Assembly (NCBI GenBank): GCA_009705865.1
Contig: WLSJ01000076.1
Location: 1-8,333, forward strand
Length of the DNA stretch: 8,333 bases
Origin: Actinomycetota bacterium
GTDB lineage: Bacteria > Actinomycetota > Acidimicrobiia > Acidimicrobiales > Ilumatobacteraceae
Direction: 5' to 3'
A program made the translations under genes and the position numbers. Numbering within the stretch: the stretch's first letter is position 1; each line of letters begins with the position of its first letter. Below the pieces are notes generated by a model. That model ran no database searches and was not told the DNA's origin. It saw only the letters and a program-made list of their open reading frames with translations. Shown one piece after another: positions 7,342 through 8,333 of the stretch.

Positions 7342-7355
7342 TGGTCATAGTCTTC

Positions 7356-7384
7356 TTGTGACTTCAAGTTGCGAACAGTAGGTT
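7356..7384 (+). promoter_or_regulatory. Candidate promoter of the histidine phosphatase gene
   Basis: TTGTGA (7356-7361) and TAGGTT (7379-7384) are separated by 17 bases and fit a -35/TANNNT -10 pair. The predicted transcription start is 7391-7393, right at the ATG at 7393, which again points to a leaderless or near-leaderless transcript. The match is moderate. Confidence 0.4.
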
Positions 7385-7392
7385 GAGTGTCA

Positions 7393-8049
7393 ATGGCTTC
7401 CAAGAAAACCCCTGCCGCTCACAGTTCGTCAACGCTGATTCTGTTGGTGCGTCACGGCCAAACACCCACCACCGGCAAGATCCTGCCCGGTCGTGCATCT
7501 GGTTTACATCTGGCTGAAGCCGGAGTTCAACAAGCACACATGGTGGCAGAACGTATTTCTGAATTGCCACGAGTTGACGCCATTTACGCATCCCCACTTG
7601 AGCGTGCTCGTGAAACTGCTGCGCCCATTGCAAAAGCACTCAAGCAGCGCGTAAAGATCAATAAGGGTTTGTTGGAGTGTGATTTTGGTGATTGGACTGG
7701 CGAACAACTCGGCACTCTTATGAAGAAACCCGAGTGGGCAACCGTGCAACGTTCGCCGAGTACTTTTCGTTTTCCAAATGGTGAGTCATTTACCGAAATG
7801 CACACGCGTATGGTGACAGCGCTTGACGACATTCGTGCAGCACACCCCGGTGGCATTGTGGTGTGCGTGTCACACGCAGACCCCATCAAGGCCGCCGTCG
7901 CCCATGCCATGGGCACCCACATTGACCTCTTTCAACGCATCGTTATCGGCACATGCTCGGTCAGTGCTATCGCCTACTCAAGCCACGGCCCCATCGTCCT
8001 TACTGTCAACTCCACAGGCGGTTCTTTGGCCGACCTGCGTCCTTCGTGA
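7393..8049 (+). CDS. Histidine phosphatase superfamily protein, MSMEG_4193-like
   Basis: A 218-residue cytosolic enzyme of the phosphoglycerate-mutase-like (branch 1) histidine phosphatase fold. Counted from the ATG, the phosphorylated histidine is His21 in LVRHGQT, the second catalytic histidine is His161 in CVSHADP, and YASPLERARETA and LLECDFGDWTGEQL are the usual conserved blocks between them. All catalytic elements are present. The substrate is unknown; these proteins are annotated as putative phosphomutases or phosphatases. A DUF3090 gene follows after 23 bases, the arrangement seen in many Actinobacteria, which supports the MSMEG_4193-type call over a glycolytic mutase. GTG at 7387 would add two residues. 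The ATG is preferred because the predicted transcription start (7391-7393) lies beyond the GTG. Confidence 0.92.
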   Translation: MASKKTPAAHSSSTLILLVRHGQTPTTGKILPGRASGLHLAEAGVQQAHMVAERISELPRVDAIYASPLERARETAAPIAKALKQRVKINKGLLECDFGDWTGEQLGTLMKKPEWATVQRSPSTFRFPNGESFTEMHTRMVTALDDIRAAHPGGIVVCVSHADPIKAAVAHAMGTHIDLFQRIVIGTCSVSAIAYSSHGPIVLTVNSTGGSLADLRPS

Positions 8050-8072
8050 TTTTTCTGGCACACTGATTACAC

Positions 8073-8333
8073 ATGGGTTTCTATTACGACTTCGAAAATG
8101 CCGATGCATTTGCAACAGGCGCAATTGGTACCCCCGGCGAACGTACTTTCTACATGCAAGTCCGCGCCGACGGACGCACAGTGTCAGTGAAATGTGAAAA
8201 ACAACAAGTCGCTGCTCTTGCACAATATTTGCGCAATATGCTCGCCGATATGCCAGACACAACGGGTTCAGTAAATAACTCCACCGCAACATTGCAGAAC
8301 CCTGTTGAGCAAGATTTTGTCCTTGGCTCAGTT
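8073..8333 (+). CDS. DUF3090 (TIGR03847-type) protein, 3' truncated by window end
   Basis: The first 87 codons of an open frame that runs off the window. The start MGFYYDFENADAFATG, then GERTFYMQVRADGRTVSV and EKQQVAALAQYL, match the DUF3090 family, whose members are usually 180-200 residues; about half is visible. The function is unknown. The family occurs in Actinobacteria next to the MSMEG_4193-type phosphatase and an SCO1664-type protein, so the latter is expected just beyond the window. No Shine-Dalgarno is visible in the 23 bases before the ATG, suggesting coupling to or re-initiation from the upstream gene. The residues around 62-75 (DTTGSVNNSTATLQNP) are polar and probably a loop. Confidence 0.85.
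   Translation, partial: MGFYYDFENADAFATGAIGTPGERTFYMQVRADGRTVSVKCEKQQVAALAQYLRNMLADMPDTTGSVNNSTATLQNPVEQDFVLGSV

Overview
The window looks like a chromosomal segment of a mid-GC actinobacterium, most likely a freshwater or marine member of the class Acidimicrobiia (inference). The case rests on three things: a histidine-phosphatase/DUF3090 pair typical of Actinobacteria, an F420-type FrhB/FdhB oxidoreductase, and gene starts that often lack a Shine-Dalgarno sequence but sit just after a TANNNT -10 box. I see no mobile element, RNA gene or CRISPR array. The window is densely coding.

Layout. (1) Positions 63-5336, plus strand, form a nitrogen-centred block: an ammonium transporter (Amt-1), a strong hairpin, then a second divergent Amt (Amt-2), a PII signal protein (GlnK/GlnB), an FrhB/FdhB-like iron-sulfur flavoprotein and an HSL-type alpha/beta hydrolase. 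Half-sites resembling a GlnR box lie in front of amt-2. (2) Positions 5338-6316, minus strand, hold a small winged-helix regulator followed four bases later by a family-5 uracil-DNA glycosylase (UDGb), which probably begins at a GTG. (3) Positions 6382-7341, plus strand, encode an SbtA-type bicarbonate permease, divergent from the regulator. The 65-base gap contains a sigma70-like promoter, with an 8+8 inverted repeat that overlaps both promoter hexamers. (4) From 7393 to the window end come a histidine phosphatase of the MSMEG_4193 type and the start of a DUF3090 gene. These are two members of a conserved but functionally unknown actinobacterial trio.

How the parts may work together: Amt-2 and GlnK are the classical ammonium transporter with its PII regulator. 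PII reads ATP/ADP and 2-oxoglutarate and blocks Amt when nitrogen is ample. SbtA brings in bicarbonate, the other side of carbon/nitrogen balance, and is probably controlled by the adjacent winged-helix protein. No SbtB-like PII partner for SbtA is present here. The FrhB-like protein could link F420H2 to the nitrogen block, but only gene order supports that idea.
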